Counted from the stretch's first letter, positions 1 to 9,126 are shown. The stretch is DNA of 64,000 nt from Prevotella sp. ne3005 (GCF_900110085.1 NZ_FOCK01000001.1:1-64000); one strand, 5' to 3'. The notes: generated by a model from the sequence alone, not told the origin. Numbers and translations are program-made.

Positions 1-29
1 TTTCACTTTCAAAAACCTAAATGTCCAAA

Positions 30-53
30 GTGGGAAAGTGGGAAAGTGGGAAA
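30..53. repeat. Three tandem copies of an 8-bp unit (GTGGGAAA)
   Basis: GTGGGAAA is repeated exactly three times, just upstream of the promoter of the beta-helix lipoprotein gene. It may be a simple slippage tract or repeated regulator half-sites; nothing in the sequence decides between these. Confidence 0.6.
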
Positions 54-68
54 CATTTTGGCGAAAAG

Positions 69-100
69 TTTGGTTGGTATAGATAAATTGCTTATTTTTG
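69..100 (+). promoter_or_regulatory. Bacteroidetes-type promoter of the lipoprotein gene
   Basis: TTTG at 69-72, a 20-base spacer and TATTTTTG at 93-100 match the Bacteroidetes primary-sigma consensus (TTTG, 19-21 bases, TAnnTTTG). Transcription would start near 105 and give a leader of about 70 bases before the ATG at 177. Confidence 0.7.
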
Positions 101-176
101 CAGTCGAAAGTATATTAAGCCTAAGATATAGGAATTACTAATTCAATATAATAACAATTTTAAAACATTATTATTT

Positions 177-1247
177 ATGAGAAAGTCAATGAAAACTATT
201 CTAGCAGCATTAGTGCTCGCAACGCCTTTGGCATTAACATCATGCGAAGGAACCCTCGATGACGTCTTCGGCGAGTGGAGCCGCCCCTCCGGCAACACTA
301 ACACCGATCCTACCCCCGCTGTATCTAATAACTATATGGAATGGGATGGTACTGCTTTAGCAGCAAAAGCTATTCCTACTACAGGAATCCAAGAAGTAAC
401 AGATGCTACAACGTCATTTGAAGGAGGTTTCTACATCGTTAAAACGGATGTAACCATTCCTGCTCCAGGAATTCTTATAAATGCCGACACGAAACTTATA
501 TTGTGCGATGGAGCAACTTTAACAGTAAACGGCTACTTTGAAGACAAATCTAGTACAACTACATATAGTCTGACAATATATGGTCAAGAGAATCAGATAG
601 GAAAACTAATAGTTAATGCGCCCGGCGGCTGCTGTGGCACGATAGTAAAAGATCTCGAGATTCATGGTGGTGACATTAATATTACCGGGTCGACTGGTCT
701 TGCTGCAATTAATCCATCTGGAGATATTTCAATATATGGTGGTAAAGTAACTGCAACTGGAGGTGATGCTGATGATATAATGACTGGAGGTCCTGGTATC
801 TATTGTTTTACTGGAAATATTGTCATAGACGGAAATGCACAAGTTAATGCCTATGGCGGTGCAGGCCATATCAGCAATGATAATGGTGGTTATGGCATTT
901 TGTTACAATCAGGTGATTTGACAATTTCAGGTACCCCAACAATTGTAGCTACTTCAGGTTCACAAAGGAACGCAATAGATGTTGCAGGAACTTTGACAAT
1001 GAGTGGTGGTGATGTTACTGCAACTGCTGTTGGTAATTTAGGTAATGGCTTGGAATGTACTTCTAATCCTATGGCTTTTTCTGGCGGAAAAGTTACAGCA
1101 TCTGGATCTACTGGAGCAGATTTGGGTATCGATGGAACCTTATCACTTAGCGGCGGGTTGCAACTCTATGAGGCAGCTACTGCAGACCCAACAACTTTGG
1201 CTGGAGATCAGACTGCTTGTACCAAGCAATATGCCATCATTAAGTAA
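177..1247 (+). CDS. Lipoprotein with a beta-helix, carbohydrate-binding-like domain
   Basis: A 356-residue protein. The first 23 residues form a lipoprotein signal ending in LTSC, so Cys23 is the likely lipidated residue; acidic residues follow soon after, as in exported Bacteroidetes lipoproteins. From about residue 70 to the end there are repeating short beta-strand units rich in Gly, Thr and Ser, with recurring phrases such as YGGKVTATGG, SGGDVTATAV and SGGKVTASGS. This is the texture of right-handed beta-helix proteins annotated as carbohydrate-binding (DUF4353-like). A surface glycan-binding or adhesion role is inference. The gene stands alone between its own promoter and a terminator. 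Confidence 0.7.
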   Translation: MRKSMKTILAALVLATPLALTSCEGTLDDVFGEWSRPSGNTNTDPTPAVSNNYMEWDGTALAAKAIPTTGIQEVTDATTSFEGGFYIVKTDVTIPAPGILINADTKLILCDGATLTVNGYFEDKSSTTTYSLTIYGQENQIGKLIVNAPGGCCGTIVKDLEIHGGDINITGSTGLAAINPSGDISIYGGKVTATGGDADDIMTGGPGIYCFTGNIVIDGNAQVNAYGGAGHISNDNGGYGILLQSGDLTISGTPTIVATSGSQRNAIDVAGTLTMSGGDVTATAVGNLGNGLECTSNPMAFSGGKVTASGSTGADLGIDGTLSLSGGLQLYEAATADPTTLAGDQTACTKQYAIIK

Positions 1248-1269
1248 TAAGGTTATATATTATCATCGG

Positions 1270-1299
1270 AGGCGCTTCTGCAAGGAGGCGCCTTTTTTT
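1270..1299 (+). terminator. Rho-independent terminator after the lipoprotein gene
   Basis: AGGCGC at 1270-1275 pairs with GCGCCT at 1288-1293 and is followed by a run of T. It lies 22 bases after the stop codon. Confidence 0.8.
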
Positions 1300-1337
1300 G
1301 CCTTGTTTCACTAAATAATATAAAAACAAAGAGAGTT

Positions 1338-1682
1338 ATGATGGAAATTGAGAAAAATGCAGTATCTTTGCATCGTATTTATAATACTGAAATAATGGAT
1401 AAAAGATTAAAACGACAAGCAGCGCTCTACATGCTGATTACTCTAGTTGATGAGAATGAGGGTTACATCGAGATCAACTCCGATGTTATTCGTAGCACGT
1501 TCAACGATGAGGATCAGGTAGTTAAGGCCAAACTGAAAGATGGCACAGTGGCGCTGGCTGCAGACCTCGATGGCGACGTACTCCACGAAGCCGTAAGCAA
1601 ATGGATGGTCGACAACCCGACCCAATCCAGGTACATCATGTCGAAACTCGACCCAAGAAGGCTTCATGGCCTAAGAATTTAG
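1338..1682 (+). CDS. Hypothetical 114-residue protein
   Basis: I do not recognise this protein. It is mixed alpha/beta, acidic in the middle (EDQVVKAKLKDG, DLDGDVLHEAV) and has a basic C-terminus (KLDPRRLHGLRI). There is no signal peptide or membrane segment. A purine-rich AAAGAGAG lies just before the start. An alternative internal start is the Met at residue 20, before DKRLKRQ. It sits between a terminator and the methylase gene, with 51 bases to the next start, so it could belong to the restriction-modification operon, perhaps as a small regulator, but nothing shows this. Confidence 0.5.
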   Translation: MMEIEKNAVSLHRIYNTEIMDKRLKRQAALYMLITLVDENEGYIEINSDVIRSTFNDEDQVVKAKLKDGTVALAADLDGDVLHEAVSKWMVDNPTQSRYIMSKLDPRRLHGLRI

Positions 1683-1733
1683 TTTTCTTTTTAACGAAGG
1701 AACTCCAAGACACAAGATGATATTAATAATAAA

Positions 1734-3335
1734 ATGAGTAGAACATATATTTCACTTTTTAGCTGCGCAGGCGTTGGTTGCTATGGATTTAAGATGAATG
1801 GATTTGAATGCGTAGCATCCAATGAGTTGCTGGCACCACGCATAGAGGTACAGAAATGCAATCATAAATGTAAATATGAAAGCGGCTATATTTGTGGTGA
1901 TGCCACTAAGCCAGAAACCCATCAGCGTATCTATGATGAGATAGCGATGTGGAAAGAAAAAGAAGGATTAGAACAGGTTGATGTTGTTTTTGCTACGCCT
2001 CCATGTCAGGGTATGTCAACGGCTAATTACAAGAAGACAGACCATGAGCAGATACGAAATTCTCTTGTTGTAGAGGCAATCAAACTAATTAAGGGTATTC
2101 ACCCTAAAGTTTTTGTATTTGAGAATGTACGTGCTTTCATGAAATCAATCTGCACTGACTTGTCAGGAGATGACATGCTAATTAAGGAAAGCATCTACAA
2201 AAACCTGTCTGAGGACTATAACATCTATTGGAAAGTTATCAATTTCAAGGATTACGGAGTGCCTTCGAGTCGTCCGCGTACTATCGTTATTGGTACCAGC
2301 AAGGAACTGAGACATACTACGCCACTCCAATTGTTTCCCACAAGGCAGAATGAGATTCTGCTGCGTGATTCAATTGGCGGATTCCCCCGTCTGGCTTATT
2401 GTGAGAAAGATAAGAGTGATCCCTTCCATTTTGCACGCCCTTTCCCTGAATATATGTTGGATTGGATTAAAGACTTGAAGGAGGGTGAAACTGCCTTTGA
2501 CAACCCAGACGAGACGAAACCATATCAGCTCGACAAAGATGGAAACAAAATAGTAAACAAAGGAGCCTATATGGGTAATAAGTACCGGCGTTTGATATGG
2601 GATAGGCCTGGGGCCTGCATTGCGACGAGAAGCGATATAATGTCATCACAAGACACCATTCACCCCTGCGATAATCGTGTTCTCAGCATACGTGAACTTA
2701 TGACCCTGATGACAATCCCCAACAGTTTCCAATGGACAGACCATGATAGTCAACTCACTGTTGAAAACTCTGATGAATATCTTAGAGACAATGAAGGTAA
2801 TATTCGCAGATGTATAGGTGAAGCAGTACCCACTCAGATAGGCAAGGATATTGCAGGAAAAATTAAACAGATGTTGGATTACGAGGATTATGTAAAGTGT
2901 GGCGGAGGAGATAATGCTAATAATTTCTACATAGCAGCACATCGTTGTTTTGGAGAAATACTGCCCCAAGATGCCTTTGCAGAGATTGACAAGAAAAAGG
3001 AAGAGGTGGAAAATATCTCTGTAAAAGTAGTTGGAATCAGAGATTTTCTAGTATTCGTCCCTCAATTGATTTCTTATTATTCTCATATCAACTCAATCAC
3101 AATAGATGTCTTTAGCTTAACAAGCGAAGAAGAAATAAATTTATTATCGCTTTTGGAAAAGATGAACATAGGTAGCAATGTTCATATTAATATTCCAGAA
3201 AGAGCAGCTGAATTTGAAAGCTATAACATGATAGTCGAGAATGGCAAATGTCGTCATTTCTTTGTCACCATTCTTGGTGCGAAGCGACCTGTCAAAAAAA
3301 CACAAGCAGACCCCCTACAACTTTCATTATTCTGA
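1734..3335 (+). CDS. DNA (cytosine-5) methyltransferase
   Basis: A 533-residue C5-cytosine methylase that would use S-adenosylmethionine to protect host DNA. Motif I (FSCAGVGCYGF) is at residues 9-19, motif IV with catalytic Cys91 is in TPPCQG, motif VI is ENV at 130-132 and motif VIII is RPR at 180-182. Motifs IX and X are around IRELMTLMTIPNSF and IGEAVPTQIG. An early Cys-rich insert (Cys42, Cys46, Cys54) could bind a metal. About 150 residues after motif X match no family I know. The last five residues, QLSLF, resemble a sliding-clamp-binding peptide. The restriction gene starts four bases after its stop, so the two are probably co-expressed. Confidence 0.9.
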   Translation: MSRTYISLFSCAGVGCYGFKMNGFECVASNELLAPRIEVQKCNHKCKYESGYICGDATKPETHQRIYDEIAMWKEKEGLEQVDVVFATPPCQGMSTANYKKTDHEQIRNSLVVEAIKLIKGIHPKVFVFENVRAFMKSICTDLSGDDMLIKESIYKNLSEDYNIYWKVINFKDYGVPSSRPRTIVIGTSKELRHTTPLQLFPTRQNEILLRDSIGGFPRLAYCEKDKSDPFHFARPFPEYMLDWIKDLKEGETAFDNPDETKPYQLDKDGNKIVNKGAYMGNKYRRLIWDRPGACIATRSDIMSSQDTIHPCDNRVLSIRELMTLMTIPNSFQWTDHDSQLTVENSDEYLRDNEGNIRRCIGEAVPTQIGKDIAGKIKQMLDYEDYVKCGGGDNANNFYIAAHRCFGEILPQDAFAEIDKKKEEVENISVKVVGIRDFLVFVPQLISYYSHINSITIDVFSLTSEEEINLLSLLEKMNIGSNVHINIPERAAEFESYNMIVENGKCRHFFVTILGAKRPVKKTQADPLQLSLF

Positions 3336-3339
3336 AGAC

Positions 3340-6300
3340 ATGAATCCCAATATTGACTCATCCACTCTTGATGGCATCTTAGTAGGTCGTGTAGATCCTC
3401 AAATATATGCATTCACGACAGAGACCATCCCTAACTACCTGAAAGTTGGTGATACTTATCGTCCCTTGGAGACAAGATTAGATGAATGGAGAAAACATTA
3501 TCCCAATCTAATTCATCAATTCCACGACTCTGCTAAACTTGAAAGTGGGAACATTTTCAGAGACTTTGCTGTGCACGATTTTCTAGAACTGATAAAACAC
3601 TATCACCGTCTTGAACCGCAAGATATTGAGGAGGGAATATATTATTCAAGGGAGTTCTTCAAGGAAGCACAAGTAGATGATGTTAAAGAGGCAATTGAAG
3701 ATATTAAGGATAGCGAAAAGGCTAAGGATGGCAGATACCATTTCTATACCCCAGACCATTTGCCTATTAAACTGACTTTTGAAAGAGTTAAAGATTTCCC
3801 ACCCAGAGATAATCAGCAACAGGCCATTGATAAGTTTAAGGAAGCTGTAAAGAACGGCAGGAACAATCTGCTAATGTATGCTGTAATGCGATTTGGAAAG
3901 TCTTTCACTGCTATGTGCTGTGCCACAGAAATGGAAGAGCCTGCGAAATTAGTACTGATAGTTTCGGCAAAGGCAGATGTCCGCAAGGAATGGCAAGAGA
4001 CAGTACAAAGTCATGTCCGCTTCAAGGACTATGAATTTTTTGATGGGGAGGATTTGAAGAATGACACGAATCTCATTAGTAATACTCTGAAAGATAACAA
4101 ACGAGTTGCTCTTTTCCTAACGCTCCAAGACCTTCAAGGCGATACCATCAAAACGAAGCATCAGGAGATTTTCAAGGAAAGCATAGATTTGCTTATCGTT
4201 GACGAAACTCATTTTGGTGCTCGCGCTGCTGAGTATGGTAAAGTTCTAAGAGCGGGTGGCTTATCTGATAGAGAGATCAAGAGTGAAATACAGACAGCAG
4301 AAACATCGGACGATATTGATAGTGAAATAAAACAGCTCAAGGCAAAAGTCAGGTTACATTTATCAGGTACACCTTATAGAATTCTGATGGGTGATGAGTT
4401 CACGAAAGACGATATTATTGCATTCTGCCAATACACTGATATCATTGATGCGAAAGAGGAATGGGACAAAGATAATGTTGATAATGACGATGTTTCAGAA
4501 TGGGACAACCCCTATTATGGATTCCCACAAATGATAAGATTTGCCTTTCAGCCTAACGAATCGTCTATAAAACGAATGAAGGAGATGAGAGAAAAGGGGA
4601 TTACCTATGCTTTCTCTGCTTTGTTCAAACCACTCTCACTAACAAAGAAAAATGATGGGAGTCACAAGAAATTTGCTAATGAAAGAGAGATATTAGAATT
4701 GTTAGAGATTATTGATGGTAGTCGTAATGATGATAATATCCTGGGATTCTTGGACTGCGATAAAATCAAGAAAGGAGAAATGTGTCATCACATGGTTTGT
4801 GTCCTTCCTTTCCGCGCCTCTTGTGACGCTCTGGAGGCATTAATCACAAATAACAAGAATCGTTTCAAGAATCTTGGCGAATATACCATCATTAACATTG
4901 CTGGAGTTGATGATGAGCGTACCTATAGTGACACAGAAACAGTAAAAGCTAAAATAAAGTCCTGTGAGGAAGCTGGCGAAAAAACAATAACCCTTACAGT
5001 CAACAGGATGCTTACAGGTAGTACTGTAAAACAATGGGACACAATGCTATATTTCAAAGATACTGCATCGCCCCAAGAGTACGATCAGGCTATTTTCCGC
5101 ATACAAAACCAATATATTAAGGTTTATCAGGATAGTGAGGGCAAGGAAGTACGATTCAACATGAAACCTCAAACGCTTCTTGTCGATTTCGATCCTAACA
5201 GGATGTTTCGTATGCAGGAACTTAAATCGCAGTTCTATAATGTCAATACAGATAAGAATGGTAATAGCAAACTGAAACATCGTATTGAGCGTGAACTTAT
5301 AATCTCGCCTATCATCACTATCAACAACAAGTTGATGAAGCAGGTTGAAGCCACTGATGTGATGGCAGTAGTTCAACAATACTCTCAAAATAAGAGTATT
5401 ATGGATGAAGCTTACGAGGTGCCGGTAGATTTCTCGTTGCTTGATGATGCGACATTCAGGGATGAGATAGAAACAATGAAGGGTATTGATGCATCAAAGG
5501 GACTAGAATTTAGTCCCAATGAAGGCGATAATGATGATGATTACACTATCCCAGACATAGACACGCCAATAGATAATGATGGATCTAAAAGGGAACAGCC
5601 AGACAGAGAAAAGAAAGAAGATGAAGAAAATGAGGAGGAGAATATAGCAAATAAATTCAAAGCATATCAGGCTAAGATTCTGTTTTATGCTTTCTTGACG
5701 GATAGCCGAGTAGAATCTATCGAGGATGTCATCTACAGCATTGTGGGTGATAAAGGTAATAATCGTCGTATTGCGAAGAACCTTGGCTTAAAGGTTCCTA
5801 TCTTGTGGATTTTACATAATAAGTGCAACCCCTTTATTTTACGCCATCTTGACTATAAGGTGAAGAATATAAATGATCTAATGAGGGACAATGCACTTAG
5901 CCCTATTGAAAGAGCAAACAAGGCCATCAATAAATTTGCAAGAGTATCAAGATCTGAGGTTGTAACTCCGCCATTCCTTGCTAATGAATTGGTATCTCTA
6001 ATCCCGTCCGATGTTATAGACTCGGATATGCCTATTCTCGATATTTCAACTGTTGAAGGTGAAATAGCATATGCAATACAAAGAAAATATGGCGACAAGC
6101 TCAATAGCAGACTTTACTCCATACCATCTTCGCCATTGGCATACGAGTTAACACGAAAGATATATGGTTTGCTTGACATGCCTATAGAAAATGTTTTGGA
6201 TTTCTATTCTTACAAATTAATTGGTGATAATAACGAAGAATATCTACGTCGACTTAACACCATTAATCCTGAAATAGTTATAGGTGTGCCACCATTCAGT

Positions 6301-7323
6301 GAGAGTGCAGGTGGAGGAAGAGGTGATGGAGGCAGTGCCATCTATCATAAGTTCTTCAATTTCGTCAAAGACAACTTATCCGCTCGTTATATCGATATGA
6401 TGATGCAATCTACGTGGTATACAGGCGGACGAGGTGAGGGTCTTGATGCTTTCCGGAATTACATGCTTGATGTTAAAAGTGATGATACAGAGGAACAGTA
6501 CGATAAAAACAAACATGTGAGAGAATTCCACGATTATCCCAATGTAGAAACATACGTAAATGGTGTCACTACTTTACGTGGAGGTATCTGTTTATTCCTT
6601 TGGGATAGGGAATATGAAGGCGACTGTCTTTTTATCAATCGATTCAATCATCACGACTATAAGAAGATGAGACCTCTGCGTTATTCTCATGGGGATTTTA
6701 AGGCAGATTTCCTAATAAGATGGAATGAGGGTCTTTCTATTCTTGAGAAAGTCCTGAGTCATGAAAAATCTTTTATCTACGAGAAAGGTCGTGATTTGAT
6801 GCATAGTAGGAATCCATTTGGATTCCCAAACACAAGAGACAATTTCTCTACCAGAAGAACAGCTAGGAGTAAAACCAAGGTATATCTGGCTAAGGGCAAA
6901 GTAGGTTATGCGAAAGATGAACAATATAGTCATACTCCAGAAAAAGATGCCCTAAGGGATCGGTGGAAAGTGATGATTGCTAAGTCGAGCTCTGGCGGTG
7001 ATGATTTACCACACCTAGTCATCAGCGAGCCAATCGTTTCAGAACCAGGCAGTGTAACTGCTAATACACACTATATAATTGATGGTGTGCCAACAGAAAC
7101 AGAGGCAAGGAATCTTGCGGCATATATGAGGACCAGATTCTTCCGTTTTATGGTAAATCTCCTGCGTAGTAACCAGAATATGCGTATTGATATGTATCAG
7201 TTCGCGCCGCGTCTTGATTTTACGCGTAGTTGGACGGATACAGATTTATACGATAGGTATGATTTATCTTTAGATGAACGAGAATTTATCAGCCTGGTTG
7301 TAAGAGATATGGATTCAAAATAG
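3340..7323 (+). CDS. Putative restriction enzyme: GIY-YIG-like, SF2 helicase and degenerate adenine-methylase domains
   Basis: I place the start at 3340, four bases after the methylase stop, giving 1327 residues. The longer frame from 3241 would overlap the methylase by 95 bases. Residues about 17-75 look like a T5orf172/GIY-YIG nuclease (YLKVGDT, ETRLDEW). An SF2 helicase follows, with a P-loop-like RFGKS at about 184-188, DETHFG at 288-293, SGTPYR, and an arginine-finger-like QAIFRIQNQ. An acidic linker leads to a C-terminal region built like an Eco57I-type N6-adenine methylase. Its catalytic NPPY position reads VPPF (983-986) and its SAM motif reads DISTVEGE (about 901-908), so methylation is probably lost and the domain likely kept for DNA recognition. 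It would cut DNA lacking the partner's cytosine mark. Confidence 0.75.
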   Translation: MNPNIDSSTLDGILVGRVDPQIYAFTTETIPNYLKVGDTYRPLETRLDEWRKHYPNLIHQFHDSAKLESGNIFRDFAVHDFLELIKHYHRLEPQDIEEGIYYSREFFKEAQVDDVKEAIEDIKDSEKAKDGRYHFYTPDHLPIKLTFERVKDFPPRDNQQQAIDKFKEAVKNGRNNLLMYAVMRFGKSFTAMCCATEMEEPAKLVLIVSAKADVRKEWQETVQSHVRFKDYEFFDGEDLKNDTNLISNTLKDNKRVALFLTLQDLQGDTIKTKHQEIFKESIDLLIVDETHFGARAAEYGKVLRAGGLSDREIKSEIQTAETSDDIDSEIKQLKAKVRLHLSGTPYRILMGDEFTKDDIIAFCQYTDIIDAKEEWDKDNVDNDDVSEWDNPYYGFPQMIRFAFQPNESSIKRMKEMREKGITYAFSALFKPLSLTKKNDGSHKKFANEREILELLEIIDGSRNDDNILGFLDCDKIKKGEMCHHMVCVLPFRASCDALEALITNNKNRFKNLGEYTIINIAGVDDERTYSDTETVKAKIKSCEEAGEKTITLTVNRMLTGSTVKQWDTMLYFKDTASPQEYDQAIFRIQNQYIKVYQDSEGKEVRFNMKPQTLLVDFDPNRMFRMQELKSQFYNVNTDKNGNSKLKHRIERELIISPIITINNKLMKQVEATDVMAVVQQYSQNKSIMDEAYEVPVDFSLLDDATFRDEIETMKGIDASKGLEFSPNEGDNDDDYTIPDIDTPIDNDGSKREQPDREKKEDEENEEENIANKFKAYQAKILFYAFLTDSRVESIEDVIYSIVGDKGNNRRIAKNLGLKVPILWILHNKCNPFILRHLDYKVKNINDLMRDNALSPIERANKAINKFARVSRSEVVTPPFLANELVSLIPSDVIDSDMPILDISTVEGEIAYAIQRKYGDKLNSRLYSIPSSPLAYELTRKIYGLLDMPIENVLDFYSYKLIGDNNEEYLRRLNTINPEIVIGVPPFSESAGGGRGDGGSAIYHKFFNFVKDNLSARYIDMMMQSTWYTGGRGEGLDAFRNYMLDVKSDDTEEQYDKNKHVREFHDYPNVETYVNGVTTLRGGICLFLWDREYEGDCLFINRFNHHDYKKMRPLRYSHGDFKADFLIRWNEGLSILEKVLSHEKSFIYEKGRDLMHSRNPFGFPNTRDNFSTRRTARSKTKVYLAKGKVGYAKDEQYSHTPEKDALRDRWKVMIAKSSSGGDDLPHLVISEPIVSEPGSVTANTHYIIDGVPTETEARNLAAYMRTRFFRFMVNLLRSNQNMRIDMYQFAPRLDFTRSWTDTDLYDRYDLSLDEREFISLVVRDMDSK

Positions 7324-7380
7324 CTTAGGGGGCCGCCTAGGCTTTCATAATAGTATAATACATGTATATGGCTATGGGTT

Positions 7381-8265
7381 ATGGGTAGTGACAGCGTTAA
7401 TTTCATATTCACAATAGATTTCGATCTGGATGTCATTGACAAAAAACTATGGCATACATTCTGCCTATGGCGAGAATACAACATGAAAAAACTCACTGCC
7501 GTTGATAATATATCTCAATGTCTACTACAAATGATGCTGCTAAGAGTTAGGTCTCTGAAACAAATGCTGTACGGAGTGCCTCTGTATCTTGAAAAACCAG
7601 AACTGAGGAAAGTACTGGATATATCATCTATGGCTGCCGTTGTAAGGGGGATTTATGAAACTGCTTTTATCTATCACAACATCTTTATTACAACAGAGAA
7701 TGACGATGAGAGAGATATTCTTATTTTAATATGGAAGATTAAGGGATTAAATAACACCCAGGGCGCAATGCCGCCAGACGGACAAGAAGTACACCAAAGA
7801 CAGGATGCTGCAACGATAGCAGAATATAAAAGAAAAGCTTCTGAGATAGCAGATAGAATGAACATTTCAGCAAATGCACGTAAGGTTTTAGATGAAATTA
7901 TTGATGACACAGACAGCAATCTGAGAGGATACATATTTGAAAAGGACGAAGAGGGCAGGACAATCAAAATACATAGAAAAAACTTTAGCAAGCCTGCAGC
8001 ATTGTTTGGACACGATATGTATTCATACCTATACTCTTACATGTCAATCTTTAGCCATCCATCCTATCTAGGCATGACTAATTACGCCGATATGTTTAAT
8101 AATGGCAAGGACAGGGAAAATGCGAATATATTACTCCAAACAACTTGTATATGCGTTTCAAAATTTATCTCTGATTTTTGTGAGGCGATTCCTAATGGAA
8201 AAAAAATATGGAAAGAAATTAATCCAACTCCATTATCATTGTTAGATATATGCAACAATCTTTAG
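7381..8265 (+). CDS. Helical protein of unknown function next to the restriction-modification genes
   Basis: A 294-residue, mostly alpha-helical protein that I do not firmly recognise. The central segment (VVRGIYETAFIYHNIF) and a late SIFSHPSYLG motif resemble the DUF5677/HEPN-like helical proteins often found in accessory regions, but this is a weak likeness. The upstream ATG at 7381 gives the longest form; an ATG at 7483 (MKKLTAVDN) follows an A-rich stretch and is a credible alternative. It lies 57 bases after the restriction gene on the same strand and ends just before a stem-loop, so it may be the third gene of that operon. Confidence 0.55.
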   Translation: MGSDSVNFIFTIDFDLDVIDKKLWHTFCLWREYNMKKLTAVDNISQCLLQMMLLRVRSLKQMLYGVPLYLEKPELRKVLDISSMAAVVRGIYETAFIYHNIFITTENDDERDILILIWKIKGLNNTQGAMPPDGQEVHQRQDAATIAEYKRKASEIADRMNISANARKVLDEIIDDTDSNLRGYIFEKDEEGRTIKIHRKNFSKPAALFGHDMYSYLYSYMSIFSHPSYLGMTNYADMFNNGKDRENANILLQTTCICVSKFISDFCEAIPNGKKIWKEINPTPLSLLDICNNL

Positions 8266-8300
8266 TTTTTATTTCTCCAACCTTTTTGTTGAATAAAAAT

Positions 8301-8337
8301 TCCGCCTCGGAGCCAGAGCAGACGGCTTGGGGGCGGA
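8301..8337. terminator. Nested stem-loop between converging genes
   Basis: TCCGCC (8301-8306) pairs with GGCGGA (8332-8337), and inside it AGCC (8311-8314) pairs with GGCT (8324-8327). It lies between the ends of a plus-strand and a minus-strand gene. The T-run on the plus side is poor; on the minus side an A/T-rich stretch follows the stem, so it may serve that gene better. Confidence 0.5.
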
Positions 8338-8365
8338 GTCTACCATTTATATATAAGAGAGGGAT

Positions 8366-8623
8366 TTAACTAAGGGGAATGAGTTTGTTGGTGCTTAAAT
8401 CGTAGAAGACTTTGTGTTTGAAGTTGATGTTGCCATCATGAGTGATGGGGGAGAGATCGATACCACGATTCTTGAACTCGTCGATGAGAGCCCTATTGTG
8501 ATAGGCGCGCATACTTGTCCAGGCGTTGAGGCCTGCCTGACGATTGAATTCACTAACTAACTGCCCAATTTGCATATCGGCAAATTGAAGGGCAAACCGA
8601 ATGTAATAAATGTGATTTACCAT
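8366..8623 (-). CDS. Small conserved-looking hypothetical protein
   Basis: An 85-residue cytosolic protein starting MVNHIYYIRFALQFADMQIG, with a central MRAYHNRALIDEFKNRG and a C-terminal beta-rich tail (KVFYDLSTNKLIPLS). I chose the ATG at 8623 because an A-rich leader (AAAAAATTAAAG) precedes it; an in-frame ATG at 8659 would add 12 residues. The sequence recalls short hypothetical proteins of Bacteroides and Prevotella with no assigned role. It has its own promoter at 8745-8776 and a leader of about 115 bases. Confidence 0.55.
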   Translation of the reverse strand: MVNHIYYIRFALQFADMQIGQLVSEFNRQAGLNAWTSMRAYHNRALIDEFKNRGIDLSPITHDGNINFKHKVFYDLSTNKLIPLS

Positions 8624-8744
8624 AACTTTAATTTTTTGAAGTTTATAATGCTTCCGCATCGTACTACCACCGTGGCTAAAGCTATTTAAGCTCGGTTGGT
8701 GAGTTTACTCCCGAAGGGGTAACTGCTCTTGATGCTTTCGGGTG

Positions 8745-8776
8745 CAAAGATACGAAGATTTTCGATAAGTTCCAAA
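8745..8776 (-). promoter_or_regulatory. Bacteroidetes-type promoter of the 85-residue gene
   Basis: Read on the minus strand: TTTG (plus-strand CAAA, 8773-8776), a 20-base spacer, then TATCTTTG (8745-8752). It fits the consensus fully. The leader that follows contains a small CCCGAA/TTCGGG hairpin. Confidence 0.7.
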
Positions 8777-8790
8777 TTATAAAGCATGAA

Positions 8791-8824
8791 AAATCGGGGC
8801 GCTCATCACTGAGGGCCCCGATTT
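8791..8824. terminator. Strong hairpin, terminator-like, in a divergent intergenic region
   Basis: AAATCGGGGC (8791-8800) pairs with GCCCCGATTT (8815-8824), a 10-bp stem with a 14-base loop. It lies between the promoter of the minus-strand gene and the start of the plus-strand YolD-like gene and may insulate one from the other. Confidence 0.55.
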
Positions 8825-8891
8825 TATAGGATTATTCGTTATAAGTGTTAAAAGTTAGAGGGGTGTAACGACTTATGGTACAGTCCTCTTT

Positions 8892-8899
8892 TACTTTTG
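8892..8899 (+). promoter_or_regulatory. Promoter -7 box immediately before the YolD-like gene
   Basis: TACTTTTG matches TAnnTTTG and ends only four bases before the ATG at 8904. Transcription would begin at or next to the start codon, implying a leaderless or nearly leaderless mRNA. No clear TTTG box lies at the usual spacing. Confidence 0.4.
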
Positions 8900-8903
8900 C
8901 GGC

Positions 8904-9089
8904 ATGAGTTACGAAGATATTATCAATTTACCGCATCATGTGTCGAAGCGACATCCGCAAATGTCCATGAAGAAACGAGCAGCCCAGTTTGCTCCGTTTG
9001 CTGCTATGGAGGGTTATAAAGAGCATATTGAGGAAGCAATACGCCAGAATGAAAAAGAGTATGAGACGAAGGTTGATGAAGATTGGTAG
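8904..9089 (+). CDS. YolD-like small protein
   Basis: A 61-residue protein whose first 45 residues (YEDIINLPHHVSKRHPQMS, RAAQFAPFAAMEGY) match the N-terminal block of YolD-like proteins as I know them from Firmicutes and Bacteroidetes. In those genomes the family often sits next to Y-family DNA polymerase genes, which suggests a link to DNA damage, but no such polymerase is in this window. It stands alone, with a -7 box directly before the start. Confidence 0.7.
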   Translation: MSYEDIINLPHHVSKRHPQMSMKKRAAQFAPFAAMEGYKEHIEEAIRQNEKEYETKVDEDW

Positions 9090-9126
9090 TGAGGGGAAAG
9101 CGTGACGTGAGTTTTCTTGGAAAAGG

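Noticed and set aside
3241..3339. Extended start of the restriction gene overlapping the methylase by 95 bases
   Set aside because: The extra 33 residues only translate methylase codons in another frame, and a natural start lies four bases after the methylase stop.
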